A stretch of DNA of 13,130 bases from an uncultured Collinsella sp. GTDB taxonomy: Bacteria > Actinomycetota > Coriobacteriia > Coriobacteriales > Coriobacteriaceae. Below, piece by piece: positions 1-6,786 of the stretch. A model generated the notes under the pieces. It worked only from the letters and a program-made list of their open reading frames with translations, was not told the DNA's origin and made no database searches. How positions within the stretch are numbered: the stretch's first letter is position 1; every line of letters begins with the position of its first letter. The position numbers and the translations under genes are program-made. Location of the stretch: contig CAADVS010000067.1 of assembly GCA_900752545.1 (NCBI GenBank), positions 1 through 13,130 of the forward strand, read 5' to 3'.

Positions 1-1
1 A

Positions 2-28
2 GCCCGTGGGAGGCCAGGGCGCCGCTGA
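2..28 (+). CDS. Possible 3' end of an upstream gene (last 8 codons)
   Basis: A strong + strand terminator at 63-94 implies that a + strand transcript enters from the left. Of the three + frames, only this one reaches a stop (TGA at 26-28) before that terminator; the other two stay open through the hairpin. The visible residues are ARGRPGRR, a basic Gly/Arg-rich tail. That would suit the disordered end of a nucleic-acid-binding protein, but eight residues identify nothing. The upstream gene could also end before the window or be an RNA gene. The call rests on elimination only. Confidence 0.25.
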   Translation, partial: ARGRPGRR

Positions 29-62
29 CCGGTGGACGGCACCGAGCCGTCATCGAACTGAG

Positions 63-94
63 AAGGGGGAGGCCTCGCGGCCTCCCCCTTTTTT
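63..94 (+). terminator. Strong intrinsic terminator
   Basis: A perfect 12-bp stem (63-74 with 79-90) made of a G5 run plus AGGCC closes a TCGC tetraloop. The stem ends in TT and is followed directly by four more Ts, a classic rho-independent terminator. It should end the transcript entering from the left and insulate coaE from it. A second, smaller hairpin lies just before it at 35-51 (GACGGC, 5-nt loop, GCCGTC), without a T run. Confidence 0.93.
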
Positions 95-161
95 GCGTTA
101 TATACACGTTGTACTTTGGGACCTAGTTCCCCCGTATGCGCTCTTACTGTTTGGCTGTATT

Positions 162-192
162 TTGAGTCCTTCTAGTGTATTTGAGCGATAAT
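162..192 (+). promoter_or_regulatory. Candidate sigma-70-type promoter for coaE
   Basis: TTGAGT at 162-167 resembles a -35 box and GATAAT at 187-192 matches five of six -10 positions. The 19-nt spacer is longer than the usual 17. Transcription would start near 199, giving a leader of about 20 nt before the coaE start. The position, in an AT-richer stretch right after a terminator, is what one expects, but the spacing makes this tentative. Confidence 0.35.
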
Positions 193-210
193 TACTCGCA
201 TTGGCGTTAG

Positions 211-216
211 GGAGGG
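211..216 (+). promoter_or_regulatory. Ribosome binding site that fixes the coaE start
   Basis: GGAGGG lies just upstream of adjacent in-frame TTG (218) and ATG (221) codons. The spacing from GGAGG is 2 nt to the TTG and 5 nt to the ATG, so the ATG at 221 is the likelier start. Confidence 0.75.
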
Positions 217-220
217 CTTG

Positions 221-862
221 ATGTTTACCGTATTTGTCTTGGGCAATATTGCTTCGGGTAAGTCGACTGCCTGCCGCTATTTCGAATCTCGTGGCGCTAT
301 GCTAATCGATCTGGATGAGCTTGCAAAATCGCTGTATGTGCCGGGCTCTGATATCGTCAATGCTCTCGCGGATGAATTCGGTTGGGACATTTTGGATGAG
401 GATGGCGGCATTCGCCGCAACATCCTCGCTTCTCGAGCTTTTGCTTCTCCTGATTCGGTCGCACGGCTCAATGGCATTGTGCATCCCGTTCTCATTGAAC
501 AGCTTTCGCTTAGGATTCTCGATCCGGTTTGTTGTACGGTTTCGTCTCCCCGTTATCCCTTTGCGGTGGTCGAGGTTTCTGCTCCGACTGGTTTTGAGGA
601 TGCATTTGGCTTGGCTGATGAAATTTTGGTCATCAGCGCCCCTTTGTCAGTTCGTCGCGAGCGCGCTATTCAACGTGGCATGGAGCCATCTGATTTCGAT
701 GCCCGTTCTGCTTGTCAGCCCGATGAGTCTGCGCTGTGCAATCTCGCTACTACGGTGATTGATAATGCCGCAGGCGATAATTCGCTCTTTGAGCAGCTTG
801 ACTCATGGCTTGCATGCCACGGGTTTATAGATACTCCGGATAAGGAGGAGGCCGATGCCTAA
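221..862 (+). CDS. coaE: Dephospho-CoA kinase
   Basis: CoaE phosphorylates the ribose 3'-hydroxyl of dephospho-CoA with ATP, the last step of coenzyme A synthesis in the cytoplasm. The 213-residue product is of normal family length. Residues 8-16 form the P-loop GNIASGKST, where family members usually have GxTGSGKS. An acidic DLDELAKSLY segment follows at about 30-39, matching the usual DADxIAR region. An HPVL motif lies in the substrate-binding part, and the C-terminal part carries the RRERAIQRG lid-type segment and the terminal TTVIDNAAG motif (family: ADxVIDNxG). The usual PLLFE stretch is replaced by EVSAPTGFE, a mild divergence. The start is the ATG at 221, chosen by its ribosome binding site; a TTG at 218 is the alternative. 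Codons end in T more often than in the later genes. The last codons overlap the next gene, so the two are probably coupled. Confidence 0.93.
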   Translation: MFTVFVLGNIASGKSTACRYFESRGAMLIDLDELAKSLYVPGSDIVNALADEFGWDILDEDGGIRRNILASRAFASPDSVARLNGIVHPVLIEQLSLRILDPVCCTVSSPRYPFAVVEVSAPTGFEDAFGLADEILVISAPLSVRRERAIQRGMEPSDFDARSACQPDESALCNLATTVIDNAAGDNSLFEQLDSWLACHGFIDTPDKEEADA

Positions 863-1436
863 GGCACGTTTCTTTACGTGGTATCGCGTGGCGCCACTTG
901 CCGTTGTGTTCGTCTTCGGCCTTATTTCGCTCGTCTACTCGTGTGCCCCTGCCGCTTTCTTTAAGCCGCTGTATCCGATTGACTACGAGGCGTACGTAAA
1001 GCAATCGAGCATTTCGCACAATCTTGATCCGTATCTGGTGTGTGCCGTCATAAAGTCGGAATCGAATTGGGATCCCGAGGCCGAGTCGAATCAAGGCGCA
1101 CAGGGCTTGATGCAGCTGATGCCCGAGACTGCCCAGGATATGATTGCCAAGGGTCTTGTCGATGGTAGCGAGTATTCAGCCGACAGCCTTAACGATCCCG
1201 CTACGAACATCGAGTTTGGCTGTGCGTATCTTTCGTATCTTCTAACGTATTTTAACGGGTCGACTGACAGTGCCATTGCCGCCTATAACGCCGGCATGGG
1301 CAATGTCGACGGATGGGCGCAGCAGAGCACGTCGCTTCATAATGCAATCACCTTTCCCGAGACGCAGGCGTATCTGATTCGTGTCAATAATGCCTGGGTT
1401 CGCTACAAGACCCTCTATCCCGATCGGTTCGTATAG
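855..1436 (+). CDS. Membrane-anchored lytic transglycosylase (SLT domain)
   Basis: Lytic transglycosylases cleave the MurNAc-GlcNAc bond of peptidoglycan and leave 1,6-anhydro-MurNAc ends. The 193-residue protein has a short basic N-terminus and one hydrophobic segment at about 12-30 that acts as a signal anchor or uncleaved signal. C30 near its end lacks a proper lipobox. The SLT/goose-lysozyme-like domain spans about 45-190: catalytic Glu69 in KSESNWDP, GLMQLMP at 84-90, NDPATNIEFGCAYL at about 113-126 and AYNAG at 143-147 are all diagnostic. This is a compact SltY/MltC-type catalytic domain with no LysM or other wall-binding module. The ATG at 855 overlaps the coaE stop by 8 bases, and its AAGGAGG site at 842-848 lies inside coaE, indicating translational coupling. 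A role in wall turnover or protein export through the wall is inference. Confidence 0.92.
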   Translation: MPKARFFTWYRVAPLAVVFVFGLISLVYSCAPAAFFKPLYPIDYEAYVKQSSISHNLDPYLVCAVIKSESNWDPEAESNQGAQGLMQLMPETAQDMIAKGLVDGSEYSADSLNDPATNIEFGCAYLSYLLTYFNGSTDSAIAAYNAGMGNVDGWAQQSTSLHNAITFPETQAYLIRVNNAWVRYKTLYPDRFV

Positions 1437-1456
1437 GACTATGCCTGCCGCCTGCG

Positions 1457-1462
1457 TATACT
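1457..1462 (+). promoter_or_regulatory. Candidate -10 element upstream of uvrB
   Basis: TATACT in the 51-bp gap before uvrB matches five of six -10 positions and has a TG dinucleotide four bases upstream, close to an extended -10. No credible -35 box lies 16-18 bases before it. uvrB may therefore have its own weak start or simply be read through from coaE. Confidence 0.3.
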
Positions 1463-1487
1463 GCAGATATATGAGTTAGGAGTATCC

Positions 1488-3728
1488 ATGGCGGAATTTG
1501 AAGTAGAACGCGTTGGTGGTGAACTTAAGCGCTTTGGCGTTGAGGGCGCTGAGGTGCCGTTTGAAGTCGTTTCCCCCTATGAGCCTGCCGGTTCCCAGCC
1601 CAAGGCCATTGAGTCACTTGTGCGGGGCGTGAGGGACGGAGACCGCTATCAGGTTTTGCTGGGTGTGACTGGTTCGGGTAAGACTTTTACGATGGCCAAA
1701 ACCATTGAGGCCTTGGGTAAGCCGACCCTTGTCATGGCTCCGAATAAAACGCTCGCCGCTCAGCTTGCGAGCGAGCTCAAAGAGTTCTTTCCCAATAACG
1801 CTGTGGTCTACTTCGTCTCGTACTACGACTACTATCAGCCCGAGGCGTATGTGCCGCAAAGCGATACATATATCGAGAAAGACTCCTCGATTAACGAAGA
1901 GGTCGAGATGCTGCGCCATCAGGCGACCGCGTCACTGCTCTCTCGACGTGATGTGATCGTTGTCGCATCGGTCTCGTGTATCTATGGCATTGGCTCTCCT
2001 GAGGACTATGCGGGTCTGGCTCCAAACGTCGACAAGAAGGTGCCGCTCGAGCGCGATGACTTTATCCATGCGCTTATCGACATTCAATATGATCGCAATG
2101 ACTATGACCTGGCGCGTGGCACGTTCCGCGTGCGCGGCGATGTTGTCGACGTGTATCCGCCTTATGCCGAGCATCCGTTGCGGTTTGAGTTCTTTGGCGA
2201 CGAGGTCGAGCTGATTGCCGAGATCGATGAGGTCACCGGTGAGATGCTTCGTGAGTACGAGGCCATCCCCGTATGGCCGGCATCACACTACGTGACCGAG
2301 AAGCCGAAGGTCAAGGCCGCTCTGAAATCGATCAGCGAAGAGTGCGAGAAGCGCGTGGCGGAGCTCAAGGCGACCGACAAGTTGCTCGAGGCGCAGCGTC
2401 TGCAGCAGCGCACCGATTATGATCTTGAGATGCTCGAGACGATGGGCTTTTGCAACGGCATCGAGAACTACTCGCGTCATCTGGACGGTCGCAAGCCGGG
2501 TGAGCCGCCGTTTACCCTAATCGATTACTTTCCCAAGGATATGCTCTGCATCATCGATGAGAGCCATGTGACGGTGCCGCAGATTCGCGGCATGCACGAA
2601 GGTGACCGCTCGCGTAAGGTGACGCTGGTGGAACACGGTTTTCGCCTGCCCTCGGCGCTCGATAACCGCCCGCTTCGTTTCGATGAGTTTGAGGCAAGGA
2701 TACCCCAGTTTATCTATGTTTCGGCCACGCCGGGCGACTACGAGCTGCGGGTGAGCCAAAACGATGTGGAGCAGATTATTCGTCCGACTGGCCTGCTCGA
2801 CCCCAAGATTGACGTGCGTCCAGTTCGCGGCCAGATTGACGATCTTGAGGACGAGATTCGCGAGCGCGTTGCCCGCAAGGAGCGCGTGCTGGTGACCACG
2901 TTGACCAAGCGCATGGCCGAGGACCTGACCGACCATCTGCTCGACGCGGGCATTAAGGTCAATTACATGCACTCTGATACGGCGACAATGGACCGTGTCG
3001 AGATCCTGCGAACGCTGCGCGAGGGCAAGATCGATGTTCTCGTTGGCATCAATCTGCTTCGCGAGGGCTTGGATCTCCCCGAGGTCTCACTGGTGGCAAT
3101 TCTCGATGCCGATAAGGAAGGCTTCTTGCGCAACCGCCGTTCGCTGATTCAGACGATTGGCCGTGCGGCCCGTAACGCCGATGGTGAAGTCATCATGTAT
3201 GCAGACGTTGTGACCGATTCGATGAAAGAGGCCATCGAGGAGACGCAGCGCCGTCGCGAGATTCAGATGGCATATAACGAAGAACATGGCATTGTGCCCA
3301 AGACAGTGCGCAAGGCCATCAACGACATCTCAAGTTTTATTGCCGAGGCCGAAAAAACTGTGGGCTCCAAGGGACGCTCGAAGGGCGACTCTCTTGGCCA
3401 TGGCGCATTCTATACGCCCGATGAGTCGGGCGAGGGCGGTGTGCCGGAAACGGTGGCGCCCGAGCAGACACTTGCGGAGCAGTTGGAAGAACTGCCGCAT
3501 GACGAGCTTGTGCGGATCGTCGAAACCATGGAAGAGGATATGCGTAACGCTTCTGCCGCTATGGACTTTGAGGAGGCGGCGCGCCTGCGCGATGCCGTCG
3601 TTCAGATTCGGGCGATGCTCGAGGGTGCGTCTGAGGACGAGACGATCGAGCGCTTACGCTCGCAGGCCCGCAAGGGTTCCACGTTCGCATCGGGCAGAAA
3701 ACGCCAGGGTGCACGGTTTAAGAAATAG
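1488..3728 (+). CDS. uvrB: Excinuclease ABC subunit B
   Basis: UvrB is the DNA-damage-verifying helicase-like subunit of nucleotide excision repair. UvrA2 loads it at lesions, and it then recruits UvrC for dual incision. Motifs appear in order: Walker A GVTGSGKT (59-66), the Tyr-rich beta-hairpin that inserts between strands (about 112-136, YYDYYQPEAYVPQ), Walker B DESH (357-360), helicase motif III YVSATP (410-415), motif VI QTIGRAARN (555-563), and a C-terminal UVR domain (about 668-711, with MDFEEAARLRD) that contacts UvrC and UvrA. At 746 residues it is longer than the usual 660-690; the extra length lies in a Gly/Ser/Glu-rich linker (about 623-667) and a basic tail of 35 residues after the UVR domain. 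The ATG at 1488 has AGGAG at 1478-1482. The gene probably shares a transcript with coaE, with the terminator just after its stop. Confidence 0.98.
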   Translation: MAEFEVERVGGELKRFGVEGAEVPFEVVSPYEPAGSQPKAIESLVRGVRDGDRYQVLLGVTGSGKTFTMAKTIEALGKPTLVMAPNKTLAAQLASELKEFFPNNAVVYFVSYYDYYQPEAYVPQSDTYIEKDSSINEEVEMLRHQATASLLSRRDVIVVASVSCIYGIGSPEDYAGLAPNVDKKVPLERDDFIHALIDIQYDRNDYDLARGTFRVRGDVVDVYPPYAEHPLRFEFFGDEVELIAEIDEVTGEMLREYEAIPVWPASHYVTEKPKVKAALKSISEECEKRVAELKATDKLLEAQRLQQRTDYDLEMLETMGFCNGIENYSRHLDGRKPGEPPFTLIDYFPKDMLCIIDESHVTVPQIRGMHEGDRSRKVTLVEHGFRLPSALDNRPLRFDEFEARIPQFIYVSATPGDYELRVSQNDVEQIIRPTGLLDPKIDVRPVRGQIDDLEDEIRERVARKERVLVTTLTKRMAEDLTDHLLDAGIKVNYMHSDTATMDRVEILRTLREGKIDVLVGINLLREGLDLPEVSLVAILDADKEGFLRNRRSLIQTIGRAARNADGEVIMYADVVTDSMKEAIEETQRRREIQMAYNEEHGIVPKTVRKAINDISSFIAEAEKTVGSKGRSKGDSLGHGAFYTPDESGEGGVPETVAPEQTLAEQLEELPHDELVRIVETMEEDMRNASAAMDFEEAARLRDAVVQIRAMLEGASEDETIERLRSQARKGSTFASGRKRQGARFKK

Positions 3729-3733
3729 CGAAC

Positions 3734-3765
3734 AGGCCCCGAGTTCTCTGTGGAGCTCGGGGCCT
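3734..3765 (+). terminator. Intrinsic terminator between convergent genes
   Basis: A perfect 10-bp stem, AGGCCCCGAG (3734-3743) with CTCGGGGCCT (3756-3765), encloses a 12-nt loop that can add a few weaker pairs. On the + strand a short T-rich stretch (TATGTCTTTT) follows, so it most likely ends uvrB transcription. The opposing gene stops at 3794, about 30 bases away, so the hairpin could also slow transcripts from the other side. No clear T run follows on the - strand. Confidence 0.75.
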
Positions 3766-3793
3766 ATGTCTTTTGCGCGCTGGAATTTGTGCG

Positions 3794-5434
3794 TTAGAGG
3801 TCTGCGATCAGGGCTTCAGCACAACGGATGCCGTCGGTGGCCGCGCTCATGATGCCGCCGGCATATCCAGCTCCCTCACCACAAGGGTAGAGGCCCGGGG
3901 TCGACACGGCATGGCACGCTCGGTCTCGGGTGACAGCGACCGGTGAGCTCGAACGCGTCTCCACGCCAGTGAGGACCGCATCGGGGCGGTCATAGCCACG
4001 CAGTTTCTTACCGAGCAGGGGGATTCCCAAACGAAGCGACTCGACGATATGCTGCGGGAGGGCATCGTCGATCGCCGTCCAGGTCACACCAAGTGGATAG
4101 GTTGGTTTTACCTTTCCGGGTGCCGTGCTGGCGCGTCTAGCAAGGAAATCTCCGACGAGCTGTGCCGGCGCGTTCCAGTTGGAGCCACCCAGGCGATAGG
4201 CGGCTCGCTCGCAGGCGCGCTGGAGCTCAATGCCTGCGAGCGGATCATCGCCGGGAAGGTCGTCAGGTGTGACGTTGACGAGTAGGGCGGCATTCGCGTT
4301 GCGCCCGTCGCGGGCATTGAGGCTGGCACCGTTGACGCACAGATGGCCCTGCTCGGAAGAAGCCGCGACAACCTGTCCGCCGGGGCACATACAAAACGAG
4401 AACACGCTGCGGCCGTTGGGGAGATGGGCGACAAGCTTGTAGGGGGCTGCTCCGAGTGCCGGGTGCCCCGCCGAAGGGCCATATTGGGCGCGGTCGATGT
4501 CGCGCTGTGGATGCTCGATGCGCACACCCATGGCAAAGGTCTTTTGCGCGAGGGCAACATTATGTTCTTTGAGAAGCTCGAATACGTCGCGGGCGGAATG
4601 GCCGCAGGCGAGAATGAGGTGCTTTGTGGCGATTGTCTCGCTTGTGGTTTCTTGGGGCGGTTGGACATCGACGCCGGTGATGGCGCCAGATCCATCGGTT
4701 CGAATATTGACGAGCTTTGTTCGATAGCGGACGGTTCCACCGAGCTGCTCGATGCGTTGAGAAATGTTGGTGACGACGGTGGGGAGGATGTCAGAGCCAA
4801 TGTGCGGCTTGGCGTCCCACAGGATGTCGCGAGGTGAGCCAGCTTCGACGAAGGTCTCAAGAATCAGTCGATGGGCAGGATTCTTGGTTCCCGTGTTGAG
4901 CTTGCCGTCCGAGAAGGTCCCTGCGCCGCCCAGGCCAAATTGGATATTGCTTTCGGGGTCGAGGATACGCTCCTTAAGAAAGAGATCAATCGCTTCAGAG
5001 CGGCGAAGTGCGGGGTCGCCGCGCTCGATAAGCAAGGGCTTAAGACCTGCTTCGGCGAGCGTGAGCGCAGCGAAAAGGCCGGCGCATCCGGCACCGACGA
5101 CGACGGGGCGCTCTTTGGGTGCGCCGGAAACGGGGGAGGGGAATGAAGGCTCATCGTCTTCTATCGTGCGTACGCGCGAGCGGTCACGCTCGGCAACGCT
5201 GTCGACCGCTTCTCGCTCGAGGTGGGGACTAGTCAGCTCAACACGAAAGCTCAGGATAAAATGGACGTCTCGTTTTTTGCGAGCGTCGATTGACTTGCGG
5301 TGGAGCTCGATGGACTTGATCTCGGAGTCCTTGCAACGTAGGACGCGCTTGGCGACTCGCTTGCCAACAATGAGGCAGGCATTTTCATCGCCGGCTTCAT
5401 CGAGCGAAGCGTTGACTTGGGTGATTTCGATCAT
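3794..5434 (-). CDS. FAD-dependent dehydrogenase, COG2509 type
   Basis: The 546-residue protein fits the uncharacterised FAD-dependent dehydrogenase family COG2509. The N-terminal domain (about 1-70, with KSIDARKK at 47-54) is typical of this family and precedes the flavin fold. The FAD dinucleotide-binding motif VVGAGCAGLFAA begins at 111, with the GxGxxG glycines at 114, 116 and 119, followed by acidic IERGD at the end of the second strand. FGLGGAGTFSDGKLNT (substrate/flavin region) and the C-terminal LYPCGEGAGYAGGIMSAATDG (about 515-535) complete the FAD site. Family substrates are unknown. No signal peptide or membrane segment is visible, so it is probably cytoplasmic. I set the start at the ATG at 5434 because AAGGAG lies six bases upstream; a further in-frame ATG at 5557 would read through the upstream gene's end and a terminator hairpin, which is implausible. 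Confidence 0.88.
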   Translation of the reverse strand: MIEITQVNASLDEAGDENACLIVGKRVAKRVLRCKDSEIKSIELHRKSIDARKKRDVHFILSFRVELTSPHLEREAVDSVAERDRSRVRTIEDDEPSFPSPVSGAPKERPVVVGAGCAGLFAALTLAEAGLKPLLIERGDPALRRSEAIDLFLKERILDPESNIQFGLGGAGTFSDGKLNTGTKNPAHRLILETFVEAGSPRDILWDAKPHIGSDILPTVVTNISQRIEQLGGTVRYRTKLVNIRTDGSGAITGVDVQPPQETTSETIATKHLILACGHSARDVFELLKEHNVALAQKTFAMGVRIEHPQRDIDRAQYGPSAGHPALGAAPYKLVAHLPNGRSVFSFCMCPGGQVVAASSEQGHLCVNGASLNARDGRNANAALLVNVTPDDLPGDDPLAGIELQRACERAAYRLGGSNWNAPAQLVGDFLARRASTAPGKVKPTYPLGVTWTAIDDALPQHIVESLRLGIPLLGKKLRGYDRPDAVLTGVETRSSSPVAVTRDRACHAVSTPGLYPCGEGAGYAGGIMSAATDGIRCAEALIADL

Positions 5435-5440
5435 CGAGGT

Positions 5441-5446
5441 CTCCTT
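5441..5446 (-). promoter_or_regulatory. Ribosome binding site that fixes the COG2509 gene start
   Basis: AAGGAG on the - strand, six bases before the ATG at 5434. It favours this start over the longer open frame reaching 5557, whose extra 41 codons cover a terminator hairpin and show no family resemblance. Confidence 0.85.
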
Positions 5447-5449
5447 AGA

Positions 5450-5484
5450 GGCAAGAAAGAGGCCGTCCGGTATCCCAGACGGCC
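5450..5484 (-). terminator. Terminator-like hairpin between the two flavoprotein genes
   Basis: GGCCGTC (5461-5467) pairs with GACGGCC (5478-5484) in a perfect 7-bp stem; one mismatch and two further G-C pairs extend it inward to a 4-nt loop. Read on the - strand, a T-rich tract (TCTTTCTT) follows directly. It probably ends the Mrp/BaiN-like transcript 30 bases after the stop at 5515. Because a TATAAT lies just upstream on the same strand, the hairpin would also sit in the leader of the next gene. Confidence 0.7.
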
Positions 5485-5498
5485 CGAATGCGTTTTTG

Positions 5499-5504
5499 AT
5501 TATA
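5499..5504 (-). promoter_or_regulatory. Consensus -10 box before the COG2509 gene
   Basis: The - strand reads TATAAT here, a perfect -10 hexamer, between the BaiN-like stop codon (5515) and the hairpin at 5461-5484. No good -35 box is visible at the usual distance, so promoter activity is uncertain. If used, transcription would start near 5492 and the hairpin would lie in the 5' leader. Confidence 0.4.
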
Positions 5505-5514
5505 GACTGCGCGG

Positions 5515-6786
5515 CTACAGGCTGCTTGCAGCGCGAATGCCCGAGAGCCATGCCCACGCAAGGTTAAAGCCTCCGCAATCGGCGTCGATGTCGAGCGCTT
5601 CGCCACAGACGTAAAGCGGGGCGTCGACAACGCTGCGCGCGCGTAGACTGGGTGTTGAGATACTCTCGACAGATACGCCACCACGCGTGACCTGCGCCGA
5701 GCGCTCCTCGGCTGTTCCCTCGACGAGCAACTTAAAGTGCTTGAGGATCGAGACCAGGTGGATGACATCGTTGGAGCCTGGATGGCACTGCTCGAACGCC
5801 GTGCAGACGACGCGGGAGAGTTGCGGGGCGAGCATGCCGTCGAGCCAACGGGGATCGCGGGGCGAAAAGCCGCCGAGCAGCTCAACGCGCCGGTTGAGCA
5901 TATCGAGCAGCTCGTCTTTGGAGAGGTCGGGGAAAACGTCGAGCAGGATCGTATCACCGCGCTGGATACGACGGGAGAGGTTGAAGACAGCGACGCCCGA
6001 GATGCCGAAGGCTCGAAACAGTACTTCACCGTCTTCGTGCCAGAGCTCACTATGGTTACGGGTGAGCGTCAAGCGGGCGCGGACGCGCAGACCATCCAAC
6101 GTCTTGAGTGCCGCCCGATCGCCAACGACCGTTGCCGATACGGGGCAGAGGATGGGGCGCAGCGAGGTGAGGGGGAGGCCAAACGTATCGGCGATACCGG
6201 TGGGGTTGCCGCCCGTGGCGATAATTACGGCATGTGCCTCCAGGGCCTCGTTCTTGCGAGGGACATCGGCGAGCGCTTTCCGAAGCGAGCGGAGCTCCGA
6301 TTTTCGGTCGTCGTGCTTCTTTGCCTTGAGTGCCCGCGCTGGACGGTCTATTTGGAGTGTCCAGCCTTCGGAAGCTTTGTGCGCCGAGGCAACGTTGGCT
6401 CCGCAGATTAAGGTGATACCTAGGCGGTCGCAAACGTTGAGAAGCGCGTCGCGCACCGATTCGGCGCGAAGGGAGCGCGGGTACAGCCGGCCTTCCTCGG
6501 AGGTTGTCATGATGCCCAGCGAGGAGAAGAAACCCATAAGCTCTTGTTCGGGCCGGGGGCCCATAACGGATTCAACGAATGCGGGGTGGTTATACCGCTG
6601 TGGATCAATCGATTCGTTGGAGAGGTTGCAGCGGCCGTTGCCGGTCGCAAGGAGCTTAAGGCCGCAGGCGACATCGCGCTCAACGATGCAGACGCTTTTG
6701 CCAGCTCGTGCGGCCGTAATGGCGGCGGCGAGGCCTGAAGCCCCGCCGCCGATCACCAAGACGTCATAGAAGGCGCTTGCGTTCAC
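5515..6786 (-). CDS. BaiN/HI0933-family NAD(P)/FAD-dependent oxidoreductase
   Basis: This 423-residue flavoprotein belongs to the HI0933/YhiN/BaiN family (COG2081), sometimes annotated as aminoacetone oxidase-like. It has the FAD-binding strand-helix-strand VLVIGGGASGLAAA (9-22; GGGASG at 13-18), the hallmark ATGNGRCNLSN (47-57), EEGRLYPRS (97-105), a central ATGG (190-193) and the C-terminal FAD motif ALDIDADCGGFNLAWAWLSG. Family reactions are poorly known. BaiN of Clostridium scindens was proposed to act on bile acids, but membership does not imply that here. Two oddities are a lysine/arginine-rich insertion at about 150-182 and a shortened loop after ATGG, where the usual Gly-rich segment is absent. 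The GTG start at 6786 follows the Mrp stop with no gap; GAGG in the Mrp end serves as binding site. Cytoplasmic location is likely, as no signal or membrane segment is seen. Confidence 0.9.
   Translation of the reverse strand: MNASAFYDVLVIGGGASGLAAAITAARAGKSVCIVERDVACGLKLLATGNGRCNLSNESIDPQRYNHPAFVESVMGPRPEQELMGFFSSLGIMTTSEEGRLYPRSLRAESVRDALLNVCDRLGITLICGANVASAHKASEGWTLQIDRPARALKAKKHDDRKSELRSLRKALADVPRKNEALEAHAVIIATGGNPTGIADTFGLPLTSLRPILCPVSATVVGDRAALKTLDGLRVRARLTLTRNHSELWHEDGEVLFRAFGISGVAVFNLSRRIQRGDTILLDVFPDLSKDELLDMLNRRVELLGGFSPRDPRWLDGMLAPQLSRVVCTAFEQCHPGSNDVIHLVSILKHFKLLVEGTAEERSAQVTRGGVSVESISTPSLRARSVVDAPLYVCGEALDIDADCGGFNLAWAWLSGIRAASSL

Noticed and set aside
118..131. Near-palindrome GGGACCTAGTTCCC in the coaE leader
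   Set aside because: It has one mismatched pair, does not overlap the better promoter candidate and has no known counterpart. I checked whether it could be part of a riboswitch or T-box and saw no supporting conserved elements.
6..191. A 61-codon open frame at the left edge
   Set aside because: It runs straight through a strong terminator hairpin and has no ribosome binding site or family resemblance.
1418..1431. Possible SOS box before uvrB
   Set aside because: Only the right half GTTCG matches. The left half has no resemblance to CGAAC, and the site lies inside the transglycosylase coding end.
5435..5557. N-terminal extension of the COG2509 protein
   Set aside because: The extra 41 codons cover the end of the upstream gene and a terminator hairpin. 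A well-spaced AAGGAG before the ATG at 5434 and the family's normal N-terminus support the shorter form.
4764..5567. Long open frame on the + strand antisense to the COG2509 gene (267 codons)
   Set aside because: It is a by-product of GC-rich codon use on the opposite strand, with a low-complexity Arg/Ser-rich translation and no motif. The same holds for the long antisense frames at 5687-6769 and 11028-12119.
5515..6786. Assignment as a bile-acid 7-dehydroxylation enzyme
   Set aside because: Only broad family similarity to BaiN is visible, and no other bai-type gene is in the window.
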